64,000 bases of DNA from assembly GCF_002846365.1 (NCBI RefSeq), contig NZ_PJMW01000002.1, positions 1,860,001 to 1,924,000 of the forward strand, read 5' to 3'. The first letter of the stretch is position 1. Each line of letters begins with the position of its first letter. Below are positions 50,410 through 60,000 of the stretch, one piece after another. This DNA is from Nocardia fluminea (GTDB lineage Bacteria > Actinomycetota > Actinomycetes > Mycobacteriales > Mycobacteriaceae). Under the pieces are notes generated by a model. It had not been told where the DNA came from. It searched no databases and saw only the letters and a list, made by a program, of their open reading frames with translations. Both the position numbers and the translations under genes were made by a program.

Positions 50410-51651
50410 GTGACCGACCAGAAGGTAGATTCCGGGACCGCGTCAACGCCGTGGCGCTCGGATGCCGAGGCAGTACACCCCCTGGTCCGGAAAGCCGCCG
50501 CGTGGAGCTGGCGGCTGCTGATCATCTTCGGTGCGCTGCTCGCGGTCGGAATGCTCGTTCAGAAGTTCGCCACGGTGGTGATCCCGCTGGCCATCGCGCT
50601 GCTCGCCGCCGCGCTGCTCGCACCGATGGTCGATTGGATGCAGCGGGTGGGGATTCCGCGCTCGCTCGGTGTGTTCGTCGCGCTGCTGGGGTCGATCGGT
50701 CTGCTGGCGGGGGTGTTGACCTTCGTCGTCGAACAGTTCGTCGACGGTGTGCCGGGGCTGTCCAACGAGGTCACCAACAGCGTGCACAAGGTGCAGGACT
50801 GGTTGATCAACGGTCCGCCGCATCTGAGCGATCAGCAGATCCGCAGCGCGGGCGACACCATCGTGCGCACCATTCAGGACAATCGGGAGAGCCTGACCAG
50901 CGGCGCGCTGACCACCGCCACCGCCATCGGCCACATTCTCACCGGCGCCTTCCTGATCCTGTTCATCCTCATCTTCTTCCTCTACGGCGGGGACCAGATC
51001 TGGAACTTCGTCACCCGCATCATCCCCACCGCGCACCGCGAAAAGGTCCGCACCGCCGGTGAACTGGGCTTCGGAACGCTGGTCGGGTTCGTGCGCGCCA
51101 CCGTCGCGGTGGCCGCCGTCGACGCGATCGGCATAGGAGCCGGGCTGGCGATTCTGCATGTGCCGCTGGCCTTGCCGCTGGCCTCGCTGGTGTTCATCAG
51201 CGCGTTCATCCCGATCATCGGCGCATTCTTCGCCGGGTTCGTCGCGGTGTTCATCGCGCTGGTCACCAAGGGTTTGGTGACCGCGTTGATCGTGCTCGGC
51301 ATCATCATCGCGGTGATGCAGCTGGAAGGCCACGTGCTGCAACCGCTGCTGCTCGGGCGGGCCGTGAGCATCCATCCGCTGGCCGTGGTGCTGGCCATCA
51401 CCGCCGGTTTGGTCGTCGGCGGGATCGCGGGGGCACTGCTCGCGGTGCCGTTGATCGCGGTGGGCAACACCGCGATTCGCTATCTGCTCGCCGACAGTCC
51501 GGAGGAGGCCTTCGGTGAGCTGGTGGCCACCGAGGAGCGAAAACGGTTCAGCGCCGAGCCCGACAAACCGGAGCCGCCGGGCCGCTTCGACGTGGCCAAG
51601 CGGCTGCGCATGGAAGAAGCCGAGCACGGCGATGCGGACCCACACAGCTGA
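50410..51651 (+). CDS. AI-2E family transporter
   Basis: A 413-residue membrane protein of PF01594 (AI-2E/TqsA-like), seven to eight spans, probably an exporter or antiporter of small solutes; the AI-2 link is historic and not implied here. Family signs are PLAIALLAAALLAPMVDWMQ, the large loop with NSVHKVQDWLI, ALPLASLVFISAFIPIIGAF and the repeat-like ending LLAVPLIAVGNTAIRYL. TAGGCT 7 nt upstream of GTG 50410 suggests leaderless transcription. The histidine kinase gene overlaps its end by 20 nt. Confidence 0.85.
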   Translation: MTDQKVDSGTASTPWRSDAEAVHPLVRKAAAWSWRLLIIFGALLAVGMLVQKFATVVIPLAIALLAAALLAPMVDWMQRVGIPRSLGVFVALLGSIGLLAGVLTFVVEQFVDGVPGLSNEVTNSVHKVQDWLINGPPHLSDQQIRSAGDTIVRTIQDNRESLTSGALTTATAIGHILTGAFLILFILIFFLYGGDQIWNFVTRIIPTAHREKVRTAGELGFGTLVGFVRATVAVAAVDAIGIGAGLAILHVPLALPLASLVFISAFIPIIGAFFAGFVAVFIALVTKGLVTALIVLGIIIAVMQLEGHVLQPLLLGRAVSIHPLAVVLAITAGLVVGGIAGALLAVPLIAVGNTAIRYLLADSPEEAFGELVATEERKRFSAEPDKPEPPGRFDVAKRLRMEEAEHGDADPHS

Positions 51652-52810
51652 GCTGAGCTCGGCCGACGCCGCGACCGCGCCACTGTGGCGGGCGGCGCAG
51701 GCGTTTCGGCTGGTCACGTTGCTGTACGCGATCGGCCAGCAGATCGCGTCGGTGGCGTATTACGAGCATCCGCGGCTGAGCTGGATGCTGATCGCGGTGA
51801 TGGCGATCTGGTCGGGGAGTTCGGCGCTGCTGCTGTCGCAGTGGTATTTCCCCGAAGCGACCGGGAAGATCCGCGGCTGGGTGGTGTTCGGCGACCAGGT
51901 GGTGACGATCGCGCTGATCGCCTCGACTCGGCTTGTCGCGGACTACGATTGGTACCACGGGCATCAGACGCTGCCGACGACGCTGTGGATCGCGAACTCG
52001 GTGATCTCGATGGCGATTCTGCGCGGACCAGTCGCGGGAGTGCTCGCGGGACTCGGCATGTCGGCGGTCGTGGTGACCGTGCGCGAACAGTGGGGGCAGG
52101 ACGTCTGGGGCGATGCGACCGCACCCGTACTCGTCTCGGTGGGGTTGGCGCTCGGGTTGGCGGCCAATACCGCTCGACGCGCACAGGGCCAGCTCGAGCG
52201 GGCCTTGCGCATCACGGCGGCGGCGCAGGAGCGGGAGCGACTGGCCCGCGAGGTGCACGACGGGGTGTTGCAGGTGCTCGCGTTCATCAAACGGCGGGGC
52301 GACGAGATAGGCGGGCCCGCGGAAGAACTCGCGCGGCGAGCGGGGGAGCAGGAGGTGGCGTTGCGGGTGCTGTTGTCCGAGCAGGCCGAGCAGCCCGACC
52401 TGGATTCGGGTGAAGTGGACCTGCGGCCGCTGCTCACCGCGCATGCCACGCCGAAGGTATCGGTGGCCACACCCGGCGATCCGGTGCTCGTGGGACGGGT
52501 GGTCGCCCAGGAGATCGCGGCGGCGGTGAACACCGCGCTGTCGAATGTCTCACTGCACGCAGGCGCCGACGCGAAAGCCTATGTGCTGCTGGAGGACACC
52601 GGTGACGGCCTGGTGGTGAGTGTGCGTGACGACGGGGTGGGGATCGCGATGGGTCGGCTGAAAGCGGCCGAAGCCGAAGGGCGAATGGGGGTTTCGCGGT
52701 CGATCGTCGGCCGGATCGAGGCGCTGGGTGGTACCGCCGAGTTGCTGACCGAGGGTGAGGATCTCGGTACCGAGTGGGAATTCCGGATACCGCGCCACGC
52801 GGCGCACTGA
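51632..52810 (+). CDS. macS: MacS-family sensor histidine kinase
   Basis: A 392-residue membrane kinase. Five or six N-terminal spans (about 20-190) form the sensor; the HisKA_3-type dimerisation helix has QERERLAREVHDGVLQVLAF with the phosphoacceptor His; the ATPase part has NTALSNVSLHAGADAKAYV and VRDDGVGIAMG. The fold and the adjacent NarL-type regulator resemble the MacRS pair of Streptomyces. The signal is unknown but probably an envelope condition. ATG 51632 overlaps the preceding transporter gene. Confidence 0.8.
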   Translation: MRTHTAELSSADAATAPLWRAAQAFRLVTLLYAIGQQIASVAYYEHPRLSWMLIAVMAIWSGSSALLLSQWYFPEATGKIRGWVVFGDQVVTIALIASTRLVADYDWYHGHQTLPTTLWIANSVISMAILRGPVAGVLAGLGMSAVVVTVREQWGQDVWGDATAPVLVSVGLALGLAANTARRAQGQLERALRITAAAQERERLAREVHDGVLQVLAFIKRRGDEIGGPAEELARRAGEQEVALRVLLSEQAEQPDLDSGEVDLRPLLTAHATPKVSVATPGDPVLVGRVVAQEIAAAVNTALSNVSLHAGADAKAYVLLEDTGDGLVVSVRDDGVGIAMGRLKAAEAEGRMGVSRSIVGRIEALGGTAELLTEGEDLGTEWEFRIPRHAAH

Positions 52811-52826
52811 GCAGAGGAGCGACACG

Positions 52827-53477
52827 ATGCCGGTGATAACGGTGATGGTGGTCGACGACCATCCGATGTGGCGTGAGGGCGTTTCTCGTGATCTCGCCGA
52901 AGCCGGATTCGAAGTACTGGCAACCGCCGACGGTGTCGGCAGTGCTTCCCGTCGGGCCGCGGCGGTGCAGCCCGACGTGGTGTTGATGGATATGCAGCTC
53001 GCCGACGGGAACGGGGCCGCGGCGACCGCCGAAGTGCTGCGGGTGTCGCCGCACAGCCGGGTGCTGGTGCTGTCGGCCTCGGCCGAGCGCGACGATGTGC
53101 TCGACGCGATCAAGGCCGGAGCCAGCGGATATCTGGTGAAGAGCGCGTCGGCCGCCGAGCTGATCGACGCTGTCAAGGCCACTGCCGCGGGTCAGCCGGT
53201 GTTCACGCCAGGGCTGGCCGGGTTGGTACTCGGGGAGTACCGGCGGATGGCGACCGCACCGCCAGCCGCTGATCAGCCGCATCGGCCGTCGTTGACCGAG
53301 CGGGAGACCGAAGTTCTGCGGATGGTGGCCAAGGGGCTCTCGGCCAAGCAGATCGCGACCAGATTGAACCTCTCACACCGGACCGTGGAGAACCACGTAC
53401 AGGCGACCCTGCGCAAGTTGCAGCTCGCGAATCGGGTCGAGCTCACCCGCTACGCGATCGAACAGGGGCTGGAGTAG
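52827..53477 (+). CDS. macR: NarL/LuxR-type response regulator (MacR-like)
   Basis: A 216-residue regulator: receiver domain with acidic pocket VVDDHPMW, phosphoacceptor Asp in VVLMDMQLADG, switch Ser/Thr region VLVLSAS and Lys in GYLVKSAS; then a LuxR-type helix-turn-helix, LTERETEVLRMVAKGLSAKQ and LSHRTVENHVQATLRKL. GAGGAG 7 nt upstream fixes ATG 52827. It is 16 bp after the kinase gene and is surely its partner. Targets are unknown; the flanking envelope genes are candidates. Confidence 0.88.
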   Translation: MPVITVMVVDDHPMWREGVSRDLAEAGFEVLATADGVGSASRRAAAVQPDVVLMDMQLADGNGAAATAEVLRVSPHSRVLVLSASAERDDVLDAIKAGASGYLVKSASAAELIDAVKATAAGQPVFTPGLAGLVLGEYRRMATAPPAADQPHRPSLTERETEVLRMVAKGLSAKQIATRLNLSHRTVENHVQATLRKLQLANRVELTRYAIEQGLE

Positions 53478-53645
53478 CGGTTCTCGGCGCGCCTCCGCCG
53501 ATGGACTGACCGGAGGGTGCGACGAAGGAGTGCCCGGAGGGAGGGAAGAGGTGGAGTTCAGCGCCGAGAACCCGCGGCGCCAGCCGCAAAAAAATACGGG
53601 TTTGCCCTGATGTGTTCGGCGGGGTGTCTGGCTACCCTCGATGGC

Positions 53646-54317
53646 ATGGGCGGTCCTGAATCCCTCTTCGTACCCGGTGCCGCGACGGCTGGTCCTGTCG
53701 GTGACCGTGAGCTGCGTGTTTCCGATGCCGAACGTGAGCATGTCGGTCAGCTGCTGCAGCGTGCCGTCGGGCTCGGCATGTTGTCGCTCGGGGAGTTCAC
53801 CGAGCGGATGGACACCGCGCTGGCCGCCAAGACCCGTGGTGAACTCAACGCCGTGCTGGTCGATCTGCCCGGTATGCGGGTGGCGGGCACACCGCAGCCC
53901 GCCGCGATGCCGCGCCCACGACACATTCCGGTTCCGGCCGGTGGGTCGAATCCGGGCGCGATCCGCAGCCGGTTGTCGGGGGTCCATCGACGCGGACCGT
54001 GGCAGGTGCCGCCGGTGCTGCATCTGAACAACCTGATGTCCGGGGTGACCTTGGACTTCACCGAGGCGGTGATGCAGACCCAGATCGTGGAGATCCAGGT
54101 CGACGACTACTGCACGAGCCTCACATTGCTGGTCCCCGCGGCCGCCACCGTCGACCTCAACGGTCTCGATCTGATGGGATCGTCGGCCAACAACAAGGTG
54201 CGTACGGGGCCGCCGATCGGACCTCTGCATCTGGTCGTGCACGGACGCATTCGGTTCGGATCGGTGACAGCGAAGTATCCGCTGATGGTGCAGTGGCGAC
54301 GGTTTCTGGGGTCATGA
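53646..54317 (+). CDS. DUF1707 (SHOCT-like) domain protein
   Basis: A 223-residue protein. The N-terminal DUF1707 helix pair reads RELRVSDAEREHVGQLLQRA and GLGMLSLGEFTERMDTALAA, followed by a Pro-rich linker (about 80-110) and a C-terminal beta domain (VEIQVDDYCTSLTLLVPAAA) like the cell-wall stress LiaF C-terminal fold. No membrane span is seen. TACCCT (53633-53638) lies 7 nt before ATG 53646, suggesting a leaderless transcript. Function unknown; its position behind the two-component pair hints at an envelope-stress role. Confidence 0.75.
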   Translation: MGGPESLFVPGAATAGPVGDRELRVSDAEREHVGQLLQRAVGLGMLSLGEFTERMDTALAAKTRGELNAVLVDLPGMRVAGTPQPAAMPRPRHIPVPAGGSNPGAIRSRLSGVHRRGPWQVPPVLHLNNLMSGVTLDFTEAVMQTQIVEIQVDDYCTSLTLLVPAAATVDLNGLDLMGSSANNKVRTGPPIGPLHLVVHGRIRFGSVTAKYPLMVQWRRFLGS

Positions 54318-54431
54318 CCCCTGGTTGTCGGGGAGACACAGCGGGCCACCCGGGTTGATTCGGGTAGGAACCGGAGACTGACGGGGGTTTCTACTCATGT
54401 TCGGCGTGCGGCAGGCGTCGACCATGGAGAC

Positions 54432-55205
54432 ATGAGTACCGCTATTGATCCCGCGCTGGTAGCGCGACTCTCGGGGGAGTTCACCGCGCTCGGCGCCCGG
54501 ATGGGTCAGCTGGGGGGCGACCTGGACGTGCTGTCCGCGCAATTGCGGGCCGGAGGGGCGCTGCGCGGTGGCGATACGGTGCCTCCGACCTCGAGTTCAG
54601 CTGGAGCGGGGCCTGCGTCTGCTGTGGGGACCGCGCCTGGGGTGGGGACCGCGCCTGGGGTGGGGACCGCGCCTGCTGTGGGACTTGGGCCAGTGGCGGG
54701 GCACGCGCCTGGGGTCGGGCAGGCACCTGGGGTAGGGCCCGCATCTGCTGCGGGGCGCGGGCCGATGGTGGGGCACGTGCCTGTGGCCGGGCCCGCGGGT
54801 GCTGTGGGGTCTTCGCCTGTTGTTGTGCCCGCGCCTGTCGCGGGGTCTTCGTTTGTTGGGCCTGAGCCTGTTGCGGAGTCTTCGCCTGTTGTCGGGCCTG
54901 CATCTGTTGCGGGGCCGCCTGCTGTCAGGGTTGCGCCCGCCGCGGGGCTGCCCGCCGCGGCGGGGCCGCCCCCCGTTGCGGGTCCGCCGCCGGTTGCGGG
55001 TCCGCCGCCGGTTGCGGGTCCGCCGCCGGTTGCGGGTCCGCCGCCGGTTGCGAGCTTCGGGCGTGGTCACGGCGGTTCGCTTCGTGGCGCTGACTTCGGT
55101 CAGGCGGGGTGGGCAGGTGGCGGGCACTCAGCGGCGTACGCTCCGGCACCGGGAAGGGCTGTGCCTGTGGGCGCGGGGCAGGGGCGTCAGGGTGGGCCCG
55201 GGTGA
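54432..55205 (+). CDS. DUF2339 protein, N-terminal half cut by in-frame TGA
   Basis: The first 257 codons of what was probably one gene running to 56996. It starts with a helical segment (STAIDPALVARLSGEFTALG) and continues as a low-complexity Pro/Val/Ala/Gly region with two tandem repeat blocks (GVGTAP and AGPPPV units). TGA at 55203-55205 falls between GGPG and GQGTYPAG; the same frame continues open on both sides, and a single-base change GGA to TGA would explain it. If translated, this is a disordered soluble peptide. Confidence 0.6.
   Translation: MSTAIDPALVARLSGEFTALGARMGQLGGDLDVLSAQLRAGGALRGGDTVPPTSSSAGAGPASAVGTAPGVGTAPGVGTAPAVGLGPVAGHAPGVGQAPGVGPASAAGRGPMVGHVPVAGPAGAVGSSPVVVPAPVAGSSFVGPEPVAESSPVVGPASVAGPPAVRVAPAAGLPAAAGPPPVAGPPPVAGPPPVAGPPPVAGPPPVASFGRGHGGSLRGADFGQAGWAGGGHSAAYAPAPGRAVPVGAGQGRQGGPG
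54975..55046 (+). repeat. Four perfect 18-bp tandem repeats
   Basis: The unit GTTGCGGGTCCGCCGCCG occurs four times without change (54975, 54993, 55011 and 55029), encoding VAGPPP each time, and a partial fifth follows. A second, shorter array of 18-bp units (encoding GVGTAP) lies at about 54621-54672. Such arrays change length by slippage. Confidence 0.85.
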
Positions 55206-55244
55206 GGGCAGGGAACCTATCCGGCTGGCCGACCCTTCGCGCCG

Positions 55245-56996
55245 ATGCCGATGCGTGGTCCGGCGCGTGAGCCTCGGGTGCCGTGGTGGCAGCGGGAAGG
55301 GGTGATTTCCCGGGTGCTGGCGGTTGCCGGGGTCGGGGTGACCTTGGTCGGCGTGCTGATGCTGCTGGTGCTGGCCGCTCAGGCAGGCTTCTTCGGTCCG
55401 GTGGCGAGAGTCGTTGCTGGGAGCGGTCTTTCGGTGGTGCTGGTCGGGCTCGGGTGGCGGGTGTTCGGGCGGCCCGGTGGACGTGTCGGCGGAATCGCGT
55501 TGGTGGCCACCGGTATCGCTGGGTTGTATCTCGATGTTGTCGCGGTGACCGGGTACTACCGATGGGTTCCGGGTGGGGTCGGGCTCGCGGTGGCGCTGGC
55601 GGTGGCGTTGCTCGGGGTGGGAATCGCGGTGCGGTGGCAGTCGCAGCCGCTGGCGGTGGGAGTGGTGGTGGGCGCCGCGGTGTTGTCTCCGGCGTTGACC
55701 ACCGAGTTGATGTTGCTCGGGTTCCTGGTGGTGTTGCAGGCAGCAGGCGTTCCGGTGCAGATGCGCAGAGCTTGGCCGGTGCTGCACGTGGCGCGCACCT
55801 TGCCGGTGGTCCTCGCCGTGCTGGGCATGGCGGCGTTCAGCGGGATCGAAGGGGCGATCGCCGGCTCGGCCGCCGAACAGCGACCGGGTCTGCTGATTGC
55901 CGCTATCGCCTGTGCGGTGGTCGGTCTGACCGGCGCGCTGCTCGCGGTGCGGCGCAGGTCCGATGACATCACCGCGAGCATCACGATCGCGCTGACCGCA
56001 CTGCCGGTGCTCGCCGTCGCCGTACTGTTCGACCGAATGGTGAGCGCGTCGATCACCGCCGTTCTGGCCGCCGTCCTGCTCGGCCTCGCGGCCACCGCGC
56101 TGATTCCGCGGTTGCGGGCTACGGGCGAGATTCATGGCAACGAGCCCGCGACAGCGGGCCCCGCCGCAGCGCATCCCGGCTCCCCGGGTACCGCCGTAGC
56201 TCCCGAGACCGAGCTTGTTCGGTCGGTGGGCGGATGGCGGATTGCGCGGCACACGGCGTTGGTGGCGGCACTGACCGGTGCGGTCGCCCTCTTGCAGACC
56301 TGCGCCATGGCGGCGGGAGGTAACCCTCGGCTGCTTGCCACCATGCTGTTCGCGGTCGGTCTCGCGTTCCTCGCGGTGGCGGCCGTCAGTCGCACCCGGG
56401 TGGCCGCCGGGCTCGGCATCGCGTTCGCCGTACTCGGCGGGCTGGTGATGCTGGCGATCGCCACGCCGGAAACTCTTGCGCTGCAAGGGCTCGCGGAGCG
56501 AGACCTCGATGTCGCGACGGCAGTGGCGGCAGTGGTCGGGTCGGGTGTGGCGGCGATGGTGGCGTGGACCGTGCCGCGGCTGCCGCGGTGCGATGATCCG
56601 GCGCTCGTCACCGGCGTGTGGATCGCGGTGAGTATCGCGGGGCTGTACTACGTGCTGGTCGCCGCGGTGTCATCGGGCGTATCTCTCGGCGGGGCCGATG
56701 GTTTCATCGTCGGGCACAGCGTCGCGACCATCGTGTGGATGGTGGCGGCGACCGGCTCGCTGTTCTACGGGTTGCGCCGGCTCACCAGTTCACCCGCCGT
56801 CGCGAAGGTCTGCCTGGTGTCCGGCCTGCTGGTCGCGGCGGCCGCACTGGCGAAACTGTTCCTGTTCGACCTGGCCACCCTGTCCGGTCTGATCCGTGTC
56901 GCCGCGTTCCTGGCGGTCGGAATCCTGTTGCTGCTCACCGGAACCCGTTACGCGCGCGCCTTCGCCGAGGCGACGCCACCGCGCCGGGCCTCCTAG
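55245..56996 (+). CDS. DUF2339 multi-span membrane protein (C-terminal part)
   Basis: A 583-residue membrane protein with about 14 hydrophobic segments, matching DUF2339. It begins with the family's characteristic PWWQREGVISRVLAVAGVG and GGRVGGIALVATGIAGLYLD and ends near LTGTRYARAFAEA. It is in the same frame as the upstream 257-codon ORF and separated from it by one TGA. ATG 55245 is the first in-frame start after that stop, so re-initiation could still make the whole membrane domain. Function unknown; perhaps envelope-related. Confidence 0.75.
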   Translation: MPMRGPAREPRVPWWQREGVISRVLAVAGVGVTLVGVLMLLVLAAQAGFFGPVARVVAGSGLSVVLVGLGWRVFGRPGGRVGGIALVATGIAGLYLDVVAVTGYYRWVPGGVGLAVALAVALLGVGIAVRWQSQPLAVGVVVGAAVLSPALTTELMLLGFLVVLQAAGVPVQMRRAWPVLHVARTLPVVLAVLGMAAFSGIEGAIAGSAAEQRPGLLIAAIACAVVGLTGALLAVRRRSDDITASITIALTALPVLAVAVLFDRMVSASITAVLAAVLLGLAATALIPRLRATGEIHGNEPATAGPAAAHPGSPGTAVAPETELVRSVGGWRIARHTALVAALTGAVALLQTCAMAAGGNPRLLATMLFAVGLAFLAVAAVSRTRVAAGLGIAFAVLGGLVMLAIATPETLALQGLAERDLDVATAVAAVVGSGVAAMVAWTVPRLPRCDDPALVTGVWIAVSIAGLYYVLVAAVSSGVSLGGADGFIVGHSVATIVWMVAATGSLFYGLRRLTSSPAVAKVCLVSGLLVAAAALAKLFLFDLATLSGLIRVAAFLAVGILLLLTGTRYARAFAEATPPRRAS

Positions 56997-57005
56997 AGAC
57001 AACGA

Positions 57006-57033
57006 ACCGGCGGGGCTCGAAAGCCCCGCCGGT
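57006..57033. terminator. Strong bidirectional hairpin terminator
   Basis: ACCGGCGGGGCT pairs perfectly with AGCCCCGCCGGT around a CGAA tetraloop. It lies between the stop of the DUF2339 gene and the stop of the convergent mmpL3 gene and probably ends transcription from both sides. Confidence 0.8.
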
Positions 57034-57054
57034 CGTGTGTCAGCACTGCGAACC

Positions 57055-60000
57055 TCAGTCGTCCTCACGTCGGCGCAGGAGTTCGTTCACGCTGACCGTC
57101 CGGCCTTCGTTTCCATGGTGGCGACCCTCGTCCTCGGCCGTACCGCGGCGGGACGAGCGCAGCTGAGCCATCCAGTTCTCGATCTCGTTGCGCGTGTCGG
57201 CGGGGGATTCCACTGCGGGGGAATCGGTTTCAGCGTCGGGGGCATCCGGCGACGCATCGTCGGAAGGTTCCGCAGGCGTGGCGGCAGGCGTCGGAACAGC
57301 GGTGAAACCGGAGGGCGCGCGCCACTGACCGGCGGCACCGATCTGGTCGGTCGCCGGTGCCTCGTCGGCCGGTTCCCCACTGGCGGCGGCTGTTTCGCCG
57401 GTTGCCGAATCCGGCTGCCGGGACGAAGGCGCGGTCTCGGGCCGGACCTCGGTGAATCCGGGCGGCGCGACCTGCGGACGCACCACGTCTGCAGGTCGAG
57501 CCGAATGCGGCCGGTTGCCGGAGGATTCGACGACAGGACGATCCCGCGTCGCTTCGTCGGCCGAGGACGGGGTGACCGGCGAGAAGCGAGGTCCGCTGTC
57601 CTGGTCGGACGAGGTGAACCCGCGGGGCGTGCCGGGCCCGGTCATGCCGTTGTTCCATGGTGCGCTCGGCTGCGGTTCCACGGGTACCGCGGTGCCGAAG
57701 ACGCTCTGCGGCGGGATCGGCGACTCGGGTTCCGTCTCCGCGCGAGCCGGACTGCCCTGGTACGACTCGGCGCGATGCGCGCCGGGCACCGCTGTGAAGT
57801 CCGAGCTCGCGGACTCGACTTCGTGCGAGCGCGAATCCGTATCGCGCACAGGGGCGTCAGCCTGTTCAGGAAGATGGCTCGACTCGAACGGCGGGCTCTG
57901 CTCGGCTGGGCGGCTCTGTTCGAACGGGTGGCTCGGCTGGGCCGGATGGCTCGACTGGGTCGGGCGGCTCGAGTCGAACGGGCGGCGCTGCTCGAACGGG
58001 AGGCTCGACTCGGCCGGACGGCCCGACTCGAACGGCGGGCTCTGCTCGGCCGGGCGGCTCTGTTCGAACGGGTGGCTCGGCTGGGCCGGATGGCCCGACT
58101 CGAACGGCGGGCTCTGCTCGGCCGGGCGGCTCTGTTCGAACGGGTGGCTCGGCTGGGCCGGATGGCCCGACTCGAACGGCGGGCTCTGCTCGGCCGGGCG
58201 GCTCTGCTCGGCCTGGTGGCTCTGCTCGGCCGGACGGCTCTGCTCGAACGGGAGGCTCGGCTGGGCCGGATGGCTCGACTCGGCCGGACGGCTCGACTCG
58301 GCAGAATGGCTCGGCTCGGCCGGACGGCTCGGCTCGGCCGGAGGGCTGGACTCGGGTGCGGGGGAGTCGGGCGTGACCGGTCTGAGGTTCGACGCGGTCA
58401 CCGGGCTGAACCCGTTGAAGGTTCCGCTCGGTGGAGTCTCGGTCGGCGGCGCGGGTGGTGTCGTGTTCGGCGGCGTGTTCACGATCCTCGGCGCCTGCGG
58501 CGGGACGATCCCACGCGGCGGCGGGGTCACCGTGTTCGGCCTGGCCGGGGGCACGATGCTGGGTCGCGGCGGTGAATCGGCGGGGGGAGTGCCGAATCCG
58601 GTGCCGTCGCCCGTCTCGTCGGGCGTCGACACCCGGGGTACCGGCGGAGTCTCGCCGATCACGCCGGGGGTGTAACCCGAAGGCGGCTGGACGCGTTCGG
58701 AGCCACGCGGCGGAACGCCGGTGACGACACCGGGCAGATCGAGGCCGGACCCGGTGTCGACCGGTCCGGGCCGCGAGATCGAAGGGCCGGTAGGTGTTTC
58801 GGTGGTGCCGTTGGTGTGTCCGCGCCCGTTGGTGGAGCGAGCGGCGCCGCCGGGGCCGGTGCGCGGATCGCCGAGATCGGCGAGAGGGATGGGGGGTGTG
58901 CCGAAGCTCGGACCCGAATAGCCACGGTCTTCGTCCTCGGTGGTATCCGGGGTCGAATCTTCGGGTCCCTGAACGGGATTCGGAGTATCCGGCTTCACGA
59001 TCGGCAGTACCTGGGTCGGCTCGCCGGACACATACTTCGGCAGGTCGGGCCCGGAGTCCTCCTGCTTCGCCGGGTCCTGCGGGGCGGCCTTCGCCGGCGT
59101 ACCCGGCTTGACCACCGGCAACTCCCGGGTCGGCTCACCCGAGGACAACATCGAGGCGCGAGGACGCGTCGGATCGGGCGACATCGGCTGGCGCGAACGG
59201 GTGGGTTCGGCTGCGTCGGTCTCGGTGATCTTGTCGATGCGCTGGGTCGGCGCCTCGGCCTCGATCTCGGCGACCGTGCGCGGCCTGCGCGGGGTGCGGG
59301 CCAGCTTCGAGTCGGGGACCGCCGTCAGCTGCATGGTCGGCGGGTCGGTGATCGGAGTGGTCTTCACCAGGTCGACCACGCCACCGTGTTCCGGGCGCTC
59401 GTCATCGAGGATGGGCTCGCCGAGGCCGATCTTCTCCTGAATGCGCTTCATCCACTTCGGCGCCCACCAGCAGTCGTCGCCGAGCAGCTTCATGATCGCG
59501 GGGACGAGCAGCATGCGCAGAATGGTGGCGTCGATGAACAGCGCCGCGATCATGCCGTAGGCGATGTACTGCATCATCACCATGTCGGAGAACGCGAACG
59601 CGCCGGTCACCACCAGCAGAATCAGCGCGGCGGCGGTGATGATCCTGCCGGTTTGGGCGGTGCCGATCCGCACGGCTTCGGTGGTCGACGCGCCTTGGGC
59701 GCGCGCTTCCACCATGCGGGAGAGCAGGAAGACCTCATAGTCGGTCGACAAGCCGTAGATGATCGCGATGATCAGCATCAACACCGGCGCGCTGATCGGC
59801 TGTGGCGTGAAGTTCAGCACGCCGGCGCCGTTGCCGTCGACGAAGATCCACGTGAGGATGCCCAGGGTCGCGCCGAGACCGAGCGCGCTCATCAGCGCGG
59901 CCTTGATCGGCAGCACCAGTGAGCCGAAGGTCAAGAACATCAGTACGGTCGTGGTGACCAGCACGAGCAAGATCATCCATGGCATCAGTTCCAGCAGCGT

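Noticed and set aside
54975..55046. Four regular repeats that could suggest a CRISPR array
   Set aside because: The 18-bp units are contiguous with no spacers, keep the reading frame and encode VAGPPP repeats; no cas gene is present.
55203..55205. Selenocysteine insertion at the in-frame TGA of the DUF2339 gene
   Set aside because: The codon lies in a Gly/Pro linker, not at a redox site, and no SECIS-like hairpin is seen directly after it; a Gly codon changed to a stop is simpler.
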